NCBI GenBank assembly: GCA_019639135.1
Contig: JAHBSL010000011.1
Location: 1 to 64,000 of the forward strand
Source of the DNA: Acidobacteriota bacterium
GTDB taxonomy: Bacteria > Acidobacteriota > Blastocatellia > Pyrinomonadales > Pyrinomonadaceae
DNA: 64,000 nt
Direction of reading: 5' to 3'
Below, piece after piece: positions 32,630-41,265 of the stretch. The first letter of the stretch is position 1. Every line of letters starts with the position of its first letter. The position numbers and the translations under genes are program-made. A model generated the notes under the pieces. The model was not told the DNA's origin, ran no database searches, and saw nothing but the letters and a program-made list of their open reading frames with translations.

Positions 32630-33654
32630 TTTTTCGGTTCGAGCCGAGCGATCTGAATGCGTCCGTTGCTTGTTGTAAGCGATACGTTGCAGAGTTCGCC
32701 GGTGCCGATACGGGCAACGACATTCTTGCCGCCGGGCGTGATGTTCTCGGTCACGGTCTCGACCGGGATCGCCGCATTGAAGCTGCCGAATCCGTAAGCC
32801 GCCGAGACGGTGCAGTTGCCATTCTCCGGCACGAGCATCCGGATCGCCCCGTTAGAGGTCTTGAAGTTATAAATTCCACCCGCGAGAAAGCCGCCTTCGA
32901 ACTGCAATGCGCCCGTGATCGAGTTTGCCTCGATCTGTCGGTGCCCGACGCGCTGAAGCATTATCGAACCCGAATTCGTCTTCACCTTAAGCAGGTCGCT
33001 CGTCTCGAGCGGCTTTACGCCGTAGGCGATGATGTTGCCGGTCGTGCTGTCGAGCGAAACGTTGCCCGATGAGTTGCTGACGATTAGGTCGCCCTGCAGT
33101 GCCGTTGCCGAAATGCCGCCGGTGATATTTCGCAGCGAGATATTGCCCTCAACGATCTTGAGGCTGACCTTGTGGACCGAATCGACCGAAGTGGTCGCCG
33201 ATCGGCCTTGAAAATTCAGCGTCGCACCGTGCGGCACGTCCATCTCAATAGTCTCGCCGGAAAGGCATTCGCCGCGGTTTGCCGCCGTTTGGCCTTCGAT
33301 GGCGGTCGGGGTTGCCCAGATCCAGGAGGCGTTACCGGAATCAGGCGAACGCTCCAGCACCCGAATGCCGAACTTGCGGCCCGAACGGGCAAAGATGCGT
33401 ACTTCGTTGCGATCCCAGCCGTTTATCTTGAGCGTTCCTTCGGAGATACAAAATTTGAGATTTACGTTCTGATCGGCGACCACGCGAAGTTCGGTGTCTG
33501 AGATCTGCCCCGGAAACGAAGGAGCCGTCTGAGCCACACGCGGCGTTGGAGGAACGGGCGGCGTCCGCGGCTCGGGCGGCGTCTGTGCATAACCTGCCCC
33601 GGCCCCAAATAGAAGCACCGTTGCCAATAATGAACCTGAAAAGAAAAACCGCAT
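32626..33654 (-). CDS. Exported DUF4097-like beta-strand repeat protein
   Basis: The 342-aa protein has a signal peptide (MRFFFSGSLLATVLLFGAGA) and a Pro-rich linker (PPEPRTPPVPPTPRVAQ, about residues 25-42). A right-handed beta-strand repeat region of the DUF4097 adhesin-like type follows. Repeating short strands are seen in VSLKIVEGNISLRNITGGIS, ALQGDLIVSNSSGNVSLDST and GSIMLQRVGHRQIEANSIT. DUF4097 proteins often sit in stress sigma-factor operons, as here: it is the third gene after an ECF sigma factor and its anti-sigma factor, 15 nt behind the latter. The function is unknown and the location is probably periplasmic or surface. Confidence 0.85.
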   Translation of the reverse strand: MRFFFSGSLLATVLLFGAGAGYAQTPPEPRTPPVPPTPRVAQTAPSFPGQISDTELRVVADQNVNLKFCISEGTLKINGWDRNEVRIFARSGRKFGIRVLERSPDSGNASWIWATPTAIEGQTAANRGECLSGETIEMDVPHGATLNFQGRSATTSVDSVHKVSLKIVEGNISLRNITGGISATALQGDLIVSNSSGNVSLDSTTGNIIAYGVKPLETSDLLKVKTNSGSIMLQRVGHRQIEANSITGALQFEGGFLAGGIYNFKTSNGAIRMLVPENGNCTVSAAYGFGSFNAAIPVETVTENITPGGKNVVARIGTGELCNVSLTTSNGRIQIARLEPKN

Positions 33655-33669
33655 TATCTTAAACCGCCT

Positions 33670-34572
33670 TTATTGCAGCGAGGCAAGCAGTTCCTCCTTC
33701 TGCCCGACTGAATTAAGCAGGTCTATCTTGTCCTGATACGAAGAATAGAGCACCTGGCGGGCCGCCTGATTGTTCGGATTCTTCCGGACCACCTCACGCA
33801 TTTTCTTGATCGAATTCTCGACCACAGCAAGGTCGCGTTCAAATGCTACTCGCGACGAAGGCGAAAGCACACGGTCCTTTTGAGAATCGTACGAGGCCTT
33901 CAAGGTCTCGATGGTGTTCAGGTAGCTGTCCTCGCCGGGAACGTAAAGTGCATTTACCGGCCGGAAGTCGCCGCCCGACGGACGAGCGGCCCGTTCCGGA
34001 CGATACGATGCCTGTATCGCACGTGCAGGTTCGGCCTTCGGTTGGGTCGTTGCAGGCGGCATTGCTTCCTGTTGAGTAATGGCAATATCCGGTGTCGCCG
34101 GCATAGTATTCTGAGGAGCCGTGACAGCCTGCGAAGGCAAATTGACCGGTGCGGCCGTCTGCTGCGGAACCGCAACGACCTGATTCGCCGGAGCATCAAG
34201 CCCGCCGCCGGGTGTAAAGATAAAAGCAAAGAAACCGAAAAGCACGAGCACAACCGCTGCGGTAGCCAGCGAAGGGCCGGCCATCAGCGACGTCAGCCCG
34301 GCATAGACCCGATGCCAGAAGGACACCTTCGTCCGTTCTTCGTCGATCGCATCATTGATCCGCGACCAAAGCCGCTGTGTCGGCACGAGCGTGTTCACGT
34401 CGCTCTCGACCGCGGCCATGACGAACGACATTTCCTCTTCCGCATCGGCGAGCATCATTGCGCAGGCATCGCAGGTGGAGATGTGGCCCGAGATGGCATC
34501 CGTTTCCTCGCCCCTCGTTTCTCCGTCAAGGAACGCTTGTATCGTCCCGATGTCTAAACAATTCCTGCTCAT
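33670..34572 (-). CDS. Zinc-finger anti-sigma factor (membrane)
   Basis: This 300-aa transmembrane anti-sigma factor carries an N-terminal zf-HC2/ZAS domain with the conserved HxxxCxxC pattern (GHISTCDACAMML, about residues 28-40). One transmembrane helix (about 105-122, TAAVVLVLFGFFAFIFT) separates a Gln/Pro/Ala-rich extracytoplasmic stretch from a C-terminal helical region (NTIETLKASYDSQKDRVLSP onward). It should hold the upstream ECF sigma factor inactive until a surface signal releases it. The gene overlaps the sigma gene by 4 nt (ATGA), so they are coupled, as expected of a cognate pair. Confidence 0.92.
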   Translation of the reverse strand: MSRNCLDIGTIQAFLDGETRGEETDAISGHISTCDACAMMLADAEEEMSFVMAAVESDVNTLVPTQRLWSRINDAIDEERTKVSFWHRVYAGLTSLMAGPSLATAAVVLVLFGFFAFIFTPGGGLDAPANQVVAVPQQTAAPVNLPSQAVTAPQNTMPATPDIAITQQEAMPPATTQPKAEPARAIQASYRPERAARPSGGDFRPVNALYVPGEDSYLNTIETLKASYDSQKDRVLSPSSRVAFERDLAVVENSIKKMREVVRKNPNNQAARQVLYSSYQDKIDLLNSVGQKEELLASLQ

Positions 34573-35144
34573 AACTGTTCCCCGCCTTTCTTTCCGTAAA
34601 ATCTCAAAAACTCCTGACGGGCCCGTGCAACATAAGTTCCGATGCTTGTTTCCTTTATCTCGAGCGCATTGGCGATCTCTCTATACGAAAGCCCCTGCTG
34701 CTTCAGCAAAAGGCAACTTCTCAGCGGCTCGCGGATCTTGCCAAGTGCCTTCTGAATCTCTCCGACCTCGGTCTTTTGCTCGTATTCCGACTCGACCGAA
34801 AACACATCGTTCTCCGCTGATCGTTTGACGTAATTTTCGTCCCTCGTGTTCGCCCTAACCTTTCCGCGGACAGTGTTCTTCGCAATGTTAAGAGCCACCC
34901 GGATCAGCCATGGCCTGAGCATGTCTTCATCCGTTATCGAATCCCGATGATGATAATACTTGAGAAAGACCTCTTGTGTTACGTCCTCGGCCAGGGCCGC
35001 ATCGCGGACGACCGAACGCGCGGCTCGATAAACGGTCCGATGGTGGAGCGAAAATACCTCCTCGAAACCTATCGTCTCTCTCGCTGCTGCGGCCGCTGCT
35101 TGCTCGGACATCGAGTCCACGAATATTTCCGTCGCCTTGATCAT
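34569..35144 (-). CDS. ECF sigma factor, RpoE/sigma-24 type
   Basis: The 191-aa sigma factor has region 2 at about residues 25-95 (FSLHHRTVYRAARSVVRDAA, then DVTQEVFLKYYHH) and region 4 at about 125-180 (LRSCLLLKQQGLSYREIANA, then LEIKETSIGTYVARARQEF). It would control an envelope-type stress regulon that includes its own operon. An internal in-frame start at 35111 (MSEQAAA) is an alternative N-terminus. It is the first gene of sigma-anti-sigma-DUF4097, all tightly packed on the minus strand. The DUF58 gene ends 71 nt upstream, so a promoter probably lies in that gap. Confidence 0.92.
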   Translation of the reverse strand: MIKATEIFVDSMSEQAAAAAARETIGFEEVFSLHHRTVYRAARSVVRDAALAEDVTQEVFLKYYHHRDSITDEDMLRPWLIRVALNIAKNTVRGKVRANTRDENYVKRSAENDVFSVESEYEQKTEVGEIQKALGKIREPLRSCLLLKQQGLSYREIANALEIKETSIGTYVARARQEFLRFYGKKGGEQL

Positions 35145-35215
35145 TACTAAGCATTCATTAAATGCCCGTCACAAGACAATACACCATTGAACGCGTGTTT
35201 GTGACAAGGTTCGGT

Positions 35216-36652
35216 TCAATATTTGATAGCAACGACCTCGCTCAAAAGCTCATCTTCTTTTGGCGAAAGTTCCGCGGCAGACAGCAGAACGGTCGTATCG
35301 GCACCGGCCTCGAAGCCGTCGTCGTCGTTGATCTGGGCCGTTTCGATGGGCCGAAGATCGTCCGAATAAACCGGCTCGGCATATGCCAGCCGTTTCAGGC
35401 AGTCGTGGAGATGCCGAAGCCCCGAACCGAAATCGCCGACCTCGTCGCCGATGACCAGCCGGATCTCGGCATCGGCCTCGATCAGCCGGTTCGCGACCGC
35501 GGCCGCTCGGCTGATGCCCGCCTCGAACCGCTCATTGATGTTCGGTTTGCCGTCTCGCTCGATGTCAACGATCTCGCGGAGCGTCAGCCGCTTCTCCTCC
35601 GCCGCCGGAAAGCGAGGATCAAAAAAGATCTGCACTCGCAAGCTCTCGTCGGCGGCCGTCTCGCGGACGATGACGCCACGCGAACGGGCCGTCGCTTTCC
35701 AATCGATCTGCCGCGGGTCGTCGGTCGGTTGATATGCCCGGAGCGAAAGCAGGTCGTAGCCCGCTCCGCGCTTCATCAGCGGCCGTCGTCCGGCAACGGC
35801 CGAGATAACATTCGGCAGGTCGTCGTGTTCGGAAAGCTGCGGAAAGACGACCAATTCCGTCTCCTTTGCCGAAAGCCGACTCCGATGTCGAAAGAAGGCG
35901 AACGGGAACTTGGTCGCGATCTCGAAATCGCTGATCACAAGTTTTCCCCGATAGGGAAAAATGTGGAACGAGCGGCTTTCTTCTGTCTCTCCGCGGGCAA
36001 CGTAAGGAAAATAGTCGAGAATTCGGCGGATGACCGGCGGCTTGGCAAGCCGCCGCATTATAAAGGCTGGCACAAGGCCGCCAAGTTCTTTTTCCGCAAT
36101 CGACCTTTCGCGGTCGCGGCCGCGAACCTCGGCGACGATCGAAAACGCCGGGAAAAGCCGCTTCCGGTTCGTAAGGCCGACAAGGATCGGCGTTTCCTCG
36201 CCGGCAAAGATCGTCTCCGGAAACCGCATTCGGACATCGAGTTTTTTTATGTTCATTGCACCGGCCGCGAAGCCGGCGATCATTGCCCCGACGAGGATAG
36301 AGAGCACAAGGAAAAGAAGGTTGTTGCCCGTGTTCCAAGCCGAAAAGCCGACAATCGTAAGGAGCCCGAGCATGATCGCTCCTCCGAGCGTAAACTCGAA
36401 CGGCAGGTTCATCTGCGACGCTTCGCGGCTTGCATTCCTTGCGAGCGGCGGAACGACGAAGATGAGGATCAGCAGCACAAAGCCGAGCGAAAGCACGGCC
36501 GCCGCAATGGCCAGCGTCCGCTCGCCCGAGCGGTGTGCAAAGACCGTAAGCACCGCCAGCCCGATGCCGGCAATGACGACACCGAGCCCGACGAGCGCGT
36601 TGCGGAGGTCGCGGACGCTGAAGAGTTCACGGATCTTTCGGAGCTTGGACAA
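35216..36652 (-). CDS. DUF58 domain-containing membrane protein
   Basis: The 478-aa protein has about three to four N-terminal transmembrane helices (for example LVGLGVVIAGIGLAVLTVFA, IAAAVLSLGFVLLILIFVV and the IMLGLLTIVGFSAW region) and then a cytoplasmic or periplasmic DUF58 domain. The family hallmark is LRAYQPTDDPRQIDWKATAR (about residues 300-320), followed by RGVIVRE and a degenerate VWA-like fold. DUF58 proteins pair with MoxR AAA ATPases, which is seen here: moxR lies 19 nt upstream on the same strand. Such MoxR/DUF58 systems are thought to mature or regulate envelope complexes. Confidence 0.93.
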   Translation of the reverse strand: MSKLRKIRELFSVRDLRNALVGLGVVIAGIGLAVLTVFAHRSGERTLAIAAAVLSLGFVLLILIFVVPPLARNASREASQMNLPFEFTLGGAIMLGLLTIVGFSAWNTGNNLLFLVLSILVGAMIAGFAAGAMNIKKLDVRMRFPETIFAGEETPILVGLTNRKRLFPAFSIVAEVRGRDRERSIAEKELGGLVPAFIMRRLAKPPVIRRILDYFPYVARGETEESRSFHIFPYRGKLVISDFEIATKFPFAFFRHRSRLSAKETELVVFPQLSEHDDLPNVISAVAGRRPLMKRGAGYDLLSLRAYQPTDDPRQIDWKATARSRGVIVRETAADESLRVQIFFDPRFPAAEEKRLTLREIVDIERDGKPNINERFEAGISRAAAVANRLIEADAEIRLVIGDEVGDFGSGLRHLHDCLKRLAYAEPVYSDDLRPIETAQINDDDGFEAGADTTVLLSAAELSPKEDELLSEVVAIKY

Positions 36653-36671
36653 AACTTGAGGCCCGGCCGCC

Positions 36672-37688
36672 CTAGATCGGGACGGCGATCTTCGTAAGAA
36701 TATCGTTCAGGATCGCTTCGGCTTCGCGAATGCGGTTCCTGAGGCCCGAGGCTCGCGAGCTGATCACGATGCGATGGGCGTAGCACGGCAGAACGAGGTC
36801 CTTGATGTCATCGGCGATGCAGTAATCGCGTCCATCGACCAAGGCGTTCGCCTGTGCCGCTCGGAAAAGTGCGAGCGAGCCACGCGGGCTGACGCCGAGT
36901 TCGAGCGACTCAGACCGGCGTGTCGCCTCAACGATCTGCAATAAATATTCGATCAGAGCTTCGTCAACGCGGACGCGCCGGGCAATGTCCTGCAGCCTGA
37001 TAACATCCGCATAAGAAGCCTGCGGCTCGATGCTTTCGATCGGGTCACGGACCTCGCGGTCGTGGAGCATCGCCCGCTCATCCTCCTTGCCCGGATAGCC
37101 CATCTGGATCCGAAGCATAAAGCGGTCAAGCTGCGACTCAGGCAGCGGATATGTGCCATGGTGCTCGACCGGGTTTTGCGTCGCGATTACCATAAAGGGC
37201 TCGGGCAGCCGTCGCGTTGTGCCGTCCACGGTGACCTGTTCCTCGGCCATCGCCTCGAGCAGGGCCGATTGCGACTTTGGCGTCGCCCGGTTTATCTCAT
37301 CGGCGAGGACGATGTTCGAAAAGATCGGCCCCGGCCTCCACTGGAATTCGCCTGCCCCCTGATCGAAGATCGAGAGCCCGACGATGTCCGCCGGCAAAAG
37401 GTCCGATGTGAACTGGATGCGGTGCGAGGTCAGCTCAAGCGAACGCGCAAGGGCGTTGGCGAGCGTCGTTTTGCCGATGCCGGGAACGTCCTCGATCAGC
37501 AAATGCCCACGGGCGATGAGCGTCACGACCGCCAGCCGGACTACGTCCTGCTTGCCGCGAATGACCGATTCGACCGAAGCCCGGACGCGACCGATCAAGG
37601 CAAAATGATCAGGTGCTCCAACCGGCCCACCGGCCGGAGGCATTGTCTCGATTACTGCTGTATCTCGCATTAAGTGGCGGTTCTCCAT
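36672..37688 (-). CDS. moxR: MoxR-family AAA+ ATPase
   Basis: The 338-aa AAA+ chaperone-like ATPase has Walker A EDVPGIGKTTLA (about residues 66-77), GLSIFDQGAGEFQWRPGPIF (MoxR insertion), Walker B VLADEINRA (about 125-133) and sensor-1 FMVIATQNPVEHHGTYPLPE. It should remodel or activate a partner with a VWA domain, here the DUF58 protein encoded 19 nt downstream. The ATG at 37688 is used, and a second in-frame ATG at 37670 (MRDTAVIE) is possible. The divergent pilin-like gene begins about 200 nt away. Confidence 0.94.
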   Translation of the reverse strand: MENRHLMRDTAVIETMPPAGGPVGAPDHFALIGRVRASVESVIRGKQDVVRLAVVTLIARGHLLIEDVPGIGKTTLANALARSLELTSHRIQFTSDLLPADIVGLSIFDQGAGEFQWRPGPIFSNIVLADEINRATPKSQSALLEAMAEEQVTVDGTTRRLPEPFMVIATQNPVEHHGTYPLPESQLDRFMLRIQMGYPGKEDERAMLHDREVRDPIESIEPQASYADVIRLQDIARRVRVDEALIEYLLQIVEATRRSESLELGVSPRGSLALFRAAQANALVDGRDYCIADDIKDLVLPCYAHRIVISSRASGLRNRIREAEAILNDILTKIAVPI

Positions 37689-37890
37689 TTGGAAGGAATA
37701 CTTTCCGCAATTCTATCTTACTAAATCTCGGCCATTTGTTGCATCAGATATTTTTGTCCTTGCAGTTTACTCTACAGGTGCAGGAAGCCCGCGGACACCC
37801 CTGATTTGCAAATGTGCATCCAAAACATCTAAACTTTTGGAACATTTCCGTTCGTTTTTCGTGTTGGGTTTGATGGAGTTTTAGCGAAAT

Positions 37891-38370
37891 ATGATGTCCG
37901 CAAGAAAGAACAGCAGAGGCCAGCAGGGTTTTAACCTCATCGAGTTGATGATCGTTATGGCGATCATCGGCCTCATCATCGGCGTCGGTGCCCTCGCCTG
38001 GAGTGCGATGATCCGCTCCGGTAATGAAGCGGCCGCGACCGGAACGATCGATCGCATTCGCACCTATCAAGCCCAATACGCCTCAAGGAACAAAGGCAAA
38101 TTCGGTACATTCGATGATCTCATCCGGGTATCAGGGCTCGACGAACAGTTTTCCGGTGAACGGCCGGTTGTCAATGGCTACGTATTTACGATGACGGTCG
38201 AAGAGCCGAGCGATGCACGCCCGGGATTCTACTCGATCAATGCCGATCCGCAGGTCGCCGAGGGCGTGACAAGAACCGGGACCAGGCACTTTTACACGGA
38301 TTCGTCTCTAAGCACGATCAAAGCGACAGACGAGAATCGGCCCGCTAAGGCCGACGATCCGGCGATCTAA
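37891..38370 (+). CDS. Type IV pilin-like protein (prepilin N-terminus)
   Basis: The 159-aa protein carries a class III prepilin signal: a short positive leader then G-FNLIELMIVMAIIGLIIGVG, with the conserved Gly/Phe processing site and the Glu at position +5. The rest is soluble and small (DRIRTYQAQYASRNKGKFGT). It would be cleaved by PilD and packed into a type IV pilus or type II secretion pseudopilus. It stands alone with no other pilus genes nearby, as is common for minor pilin-like genes in Acidobacteria. A tRNA gene starts 8 nt after its stop. Confidence 0.9.
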   Translation: MMSARKNSRGQQGFNLIELMIVMAIIGLIIGVGALAWSAMIRSGNEAAATGTIDRIRTYQAQYASRNKGKFGTFDDLIRVSGLDEQFSGERPVVNGYVFTMTVEEPSDARPGFYSINADPQVAEGVTRTGTRHFYTDSSLSTIKATDENRPAKADDPAI

Positions 38371-38378
38371 ACTTGTTT

Positions 38379-38453
38379 GCCGACTTAGCTCAGTGGTAGA
38401 GCACACGCTTCACACGCGTGGGGTCAGAAGTTCAAATCTTCTAGTCGGCACCA
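38379..38453 (+). tRNA. tRNA-Val (anticodon CAC)
   Basis: The plus strand folds with acceptor GCCGACT/AGTCGGC and encoded CCA, D-arm AGCTCAGTGGTAGAGC, anticodon stem CACGC/GCGTG around loop TTCACAC (anticodon CAC, Val) and T-arm AAGTTCAAATCTT. It starts only 8 nt after the pilin-like gene's stop codon, and a hairpin terminator follows. Confidence 0.96.
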
Positions 38454-38467
38454 ATAACGCAAAGAAG

Positions 38468-38500
38468 AAAGGCAGCCTGCGGAAGAGCTGCCTTTTGCTT
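38468..38500. terminator. Bidirectional rho-independent terminator
   Basis: AAAGGCAGC pairs with GCTGCCTTT around a 10-nt loop. On the plus strand TTTTGCTTTATT follows, and on the minus strand TTTCTTCTTT follows. It can end both the tRNA-Val transcript and the convergent 75-aa gene. Confidence 0.8.
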
Positions 38501-38516
38501 TATTAAATTGTGATCG

Positions 38517-38744
38517 CTAATTGATCTCGCCTTCGATCCTTGCCGCAACAAAGCCCAGGCTGTACTCGGGCTTCTTGGGCTTATCGTCCTTCGGCGGCGG
38601 ACGCTTTTCGCCCTCCGGCCGGACGACCGGCGGTTTCGGTTTCGGCGGCGGGTCCTTCTTGTCATCCTTTTTTTGCGCCGAAACGGTGAACGACATCACC
38701 GCCACGATCGCAAAACCCATTAAAATGTTCTTAAGTGCCTTCAT
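38517..38744 (-). CDS. Small exported Lys/Pro-rich protein
   Basis: This 75-aa protein has a signal peptide (MKALKNILMGFAIVAVMSFTVSAQ). A mature part follows made largely of Lys, Asp and Pro (KKDDKKDPPPKPKPPVVRPE, then KRPPPKDDKPKKPE), closing with a short hydrophobic tail (YSLGFVAARIEGEIN). It is likely disordered and periplasmic or surface-bound. I recognise no family. It is monocistronic between a terminator and a 248-bp gap in which I see no gene or clear promoter. Confidence 0.65.
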   Translation of the reverse strand: MKALKNILMGFAIVAVMSFTVSAQKKDDKKDPPPKPKPPVVRPEGEKRPPPKDDKPKKPEYSLGFVAARIEGEIN

Positions 38745-38992
38745 CTATCTATTCTTCCTCACTCTTGGTAAAACCGGCTTCGAACGGGGAAGAATCGCTC
38801 TCGCCGCTGTCTTTATAGGCAATCCCGGTGCCATAGACCCTCTTTCGACGCCCTTCTCAATCAAATGGTTGGTTTCTTTTGCTCCGGGGCGGATTCAGGC
38901 TTTACAATACTTTACGTTATCGGAGATTTTTATACGAAATCGTGGATTTTGCAATGGTTATGCGCCGCGATGGCCCCGCGAGGTAGATCAAA

Positions 38993-39760
38993 ATGACTGA
39001 AAAAACCGGCTCGGGCGGCGCATTGGCGGGCATAGCCGTCGCAGCCGCAACTTTACTAACGATCGGATTCAATTGGCTCGCCGCAGCGGGAATGGTCGGA
39101 GGCGTGACCCCGGCCGAGATATCGGCAAAATATCCAACCGCCGTTACACCGGCCGGCTATGCATTTTCGATCTGGAGTCTGATCTATCTCGGATTGATCG
39201 CCTACAGCGTCTATCAACTCAGTTCGAACGCCGGCCCGCAGGCACGTTCCATTCGATGGCTTTATGTCGTCACGTGTTTGCTCAATTGCGGCTGGATCTA
39301 TTTTTGGCACCACGATTACATCGCCGTATGCCTCGGGCTGATCGCCGGGATCGCCTTTACGTTATTCCTGATCAACCGAAAGTTGAAGGACGTTTCGACG
39401 ACGCGGGACTTCTGGCTCACCAAAGCCCCCTTCGGCCTCTACTTCGGTTGGGTGACGGCGGCAACGCTCGTCAATCTTGCGATCCTGCTGGCGAGCCGAA
39501 ATGTCGAAACCGGGACGCTCTTCGCCGTCGCATTGATCCTCGCGGCCGGCACTTTCGGCATCCTTTTCCGTGTAACGCTTCGCAACTATATTTACCCGTT
39601 GGCGATCGCCTGGGCCGTAACGGCGATCTCCGTAAAGCAAAGCGGGCAAACCGCGATCGTCGCGACCGGTGCCTTCGTGGTAATCGCCTGCCTGATCGCG
39701 ACGCTTAGCTTCGTCGTTAATCTCCCATCGACCGACCATCCACGCGACGAAGCTAAATGA
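38993..39760 (+). CDS. TspO/MBR-like tryptophan-rich membrane protein
   Basis: The 255-aa protein has about seven to eight transmembrane helices. The motif YPTAVTPAGYAFSIWSLIYLGL (about residues 48-70, quoted in two parts as YPTAVTPAGYAF and SIWSLIYLGL) matches the P-x-G-x-x-F-x-x-W-x-x-I/L-Y pattern of TspO/MBR-related proteins in their longer form of about 250 residues. Trp residues recur (GWIYFWHHDY). Tetrapyrrole or lipid binding is known for short TspO proteins and is only an inference here. It is the first gene of a five-gene chain. Its stop overlaps the aroDE start by 4 nt. Confidence 0.75.
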   Translation: MTEKTGSGGALAGIAVAAATLLTIGFNWLAAAGMVGGVTPAEISAKYPTAVTPAGYAFSIWSLIYLGLIAYSVYQLSSNAGPQARSIRWLYVVTCLLNCGWIYFWHHDYIAVCLGLIAGIAFTLFLINRKLKDVSTTRDFWLTKAPFGLYFGWVTAATLVNLAILLASRNVETGTLFAVALILAAGTFGILFRVTLRNYIYPLAIAWAVTAISVKQSGQTAIVATGAFVVIACLIATLSFVVNLPSTDHPRDEAK

Positions 39761-41265
39761 GCAACGCTCCGGTGTATCAACGAAAGATCTGCATCTCGCT
39801 CTGTTCAAAGTCGGGGGCGGAACTCGCCGAAAAGATCGAGCGGGCCACACCGCTCGCGGACATCATCGAGGTCCGCTTCGATTGTGCTGCACCGGAACAG
39901 CTTGATGAATGCATTGCCGTTGCCCTTGTTGCCAAGGCCGATATCCTCGCAACCTTCCGGCCAAAGAAAGAAGGCGGCTTCCGGGAGATCACTGACGATG
40001 AACGGATCGAGTTTTGGAATGTGGGAAACGAAACGGGATTCTGGGGAGTTGACCTCGAAGAAGATCGGATCGAAGATTCGTTCTCCCGGCGTTGGGACAA
40101 CCGCATCGTCTCCTTCCACGACTTCTCGGGGACGCCGTCGAACCTCGAAACCATTTACGAACGTCTTTCCGCGACCGGTGCGGATATTGTAAAGATCGCC
40201 GTTCAGGCAGACCGGATAACCGACGCGATCCTGCTTTGGAAACTGCTTGAACGAGCCCGAACGGAACACAAGCAACTTGTCCCGATCGCGATGGGTGAGG
40301 CCGGCAAATGGACTCGAATCCTCGGACTTGCCCACGGCTCGCCGCTCGCATATGCCTCGCTTGACGCGGCGGGCGGAACGGCTCCGGGACAGATCACGGC
40401 CGCCGACCTTATCATTGTTTACCGGGCGAAGGAGCTGACGCCTGAAAGCAAAGTATTTGGCTTGATCGCTGGCGATACGAGCTATTCGATGTCGCCGTAT
40501 ATTCAGAATGCGGCGATCGGCCGTGCAGGCATCGACGCCGTTTTCGTGCCATTGCAGGTCGCCGACATTGGGGAGTTCTTCCGCCGGATGGTCCGCGAGC
40601 GTTCGCGTGAGATCGATCTGAATTTCCGCGGCTTTGCCGTCACCAATCCGCACAAGCGTGCCGTCATCGACGTTCTCGACTCAATAGACGAAACGGCCGA
40701 GGCCATCGGGGCGGTCAATACCGTTTTTCTCGATTCCGGCAAATGGCGAGGTACGAATACAGACGCCGAAGGCTTCATTTCCCCACTCAGGGAGCGTTTT
40801 GGTTCGCTAAATGGTGCAAACGTGGCCTTGATCGGAGCCGGCGGTGCGGCACGGGCATGCGTTTATGCTCTCCGGCGTGAAGGTGCGAATGTCACCGTGC
40901 TCGCCCGCAACACGACAAAAGCGAAACCGCTAGCCGAGGAATTCGGAGCTAAGTTGCTGCCACTCGAAGCCCTCGAACGTCCCGACATTCTTGTCAATAC
41001 AACCCCGATTGGAACCCGCGGCGAGCATGAGAGCGAAACGCCTCTCGCAGCCGAATTTCTCCACGGCATAAATCTCGTGTACGACCTGACGTATAATCCT
41101 CGTGAGACGCGGCTTCTCCGTGAAGCAAGCGAGGCAGGCTGCGAAACACTCGACGGCCTTGAGATGCTGATCCGTCAAGCAGCAGCTCAGTTCAAGATCT
41201 GGACCGGATATGAAGCGGAAGCTGGAGTAATGCTTGCGGCGGCAACGAAGCAGTTAGAAAAATGA
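39757..41265 (+). CDS. aroDE: Bifunctional 3-dehydroquinate dehydratase / shikimate dehydrogenase
   Basis: The 502-aa fusion covers steps 3 and 4 of the shikimate pathway. The N-terminal type I dehydratase (about residues 8-220) has Glu in EVRFD, the catalytic His in SFHDFSGTP and the Schiff-base Lys in DIVKIAV. The C-terminal shikimate dehydrogenase (about 232-498) has PHK with its catalytic Lys, AVNTV, GTNTDAEGF and the nucleotide motif LIGAGGAARA. The substrate motif reads SYSMSPYIQN, with Gln where most enzymes have His. Fusion of AroD to AroE is known in plants, chlamydiae and Acidobacteria. It overlaps both neighbours by 4 nt. Confidence 0.94.
   Translation: MSNAPVYQRKICISLCSKSGAELAEKIERATPLADIIEVRFDCAAPEQLDECIAVALVAKADILATFRPKKEGGFREITDDERIEFWNVGNETGFWGVDLEEDRIEDSFSRRWDNRIVSFHDFSGTPSNLETIYERLSATGADIVKIAVQADRITDAILLWKLLERARTEHKQLVPIAMGEAGKWTRILGLAHGSPLAYASLDAAGGTAPGQITAADLIIVYRAKELTPESKVFGLIAGDTSYSMSPYIQNAAIGRAGIDAVFVPLQVADIGEFFRRMVRERSREIDLNFRGFAVTNPHKRAVIDVLDSIDETAEAIGAVNTVFLDSGKWRGTNTDAEGFISPLRERFGSLNGANVALIGAGGAARACVYALRREGANVTVLARNTTKAKPLAEEFGAKLLPLEALERPDILVNTTPIGTRGEHESETPLAAEFLHGINLVYDLTYNPRETRLLREASEAGCETLDGLEMLIRQAAAQFKIWTGYEAEAGVMLAAATKQLEK

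Noticed and set aside
35162..36697. Long plus-strand open frame (511 codons) opposite the DUF58 gene
   Set aside because: The minus strand has the complete DUF58 motif and membrane helices; the plus frame is a charged shadow.
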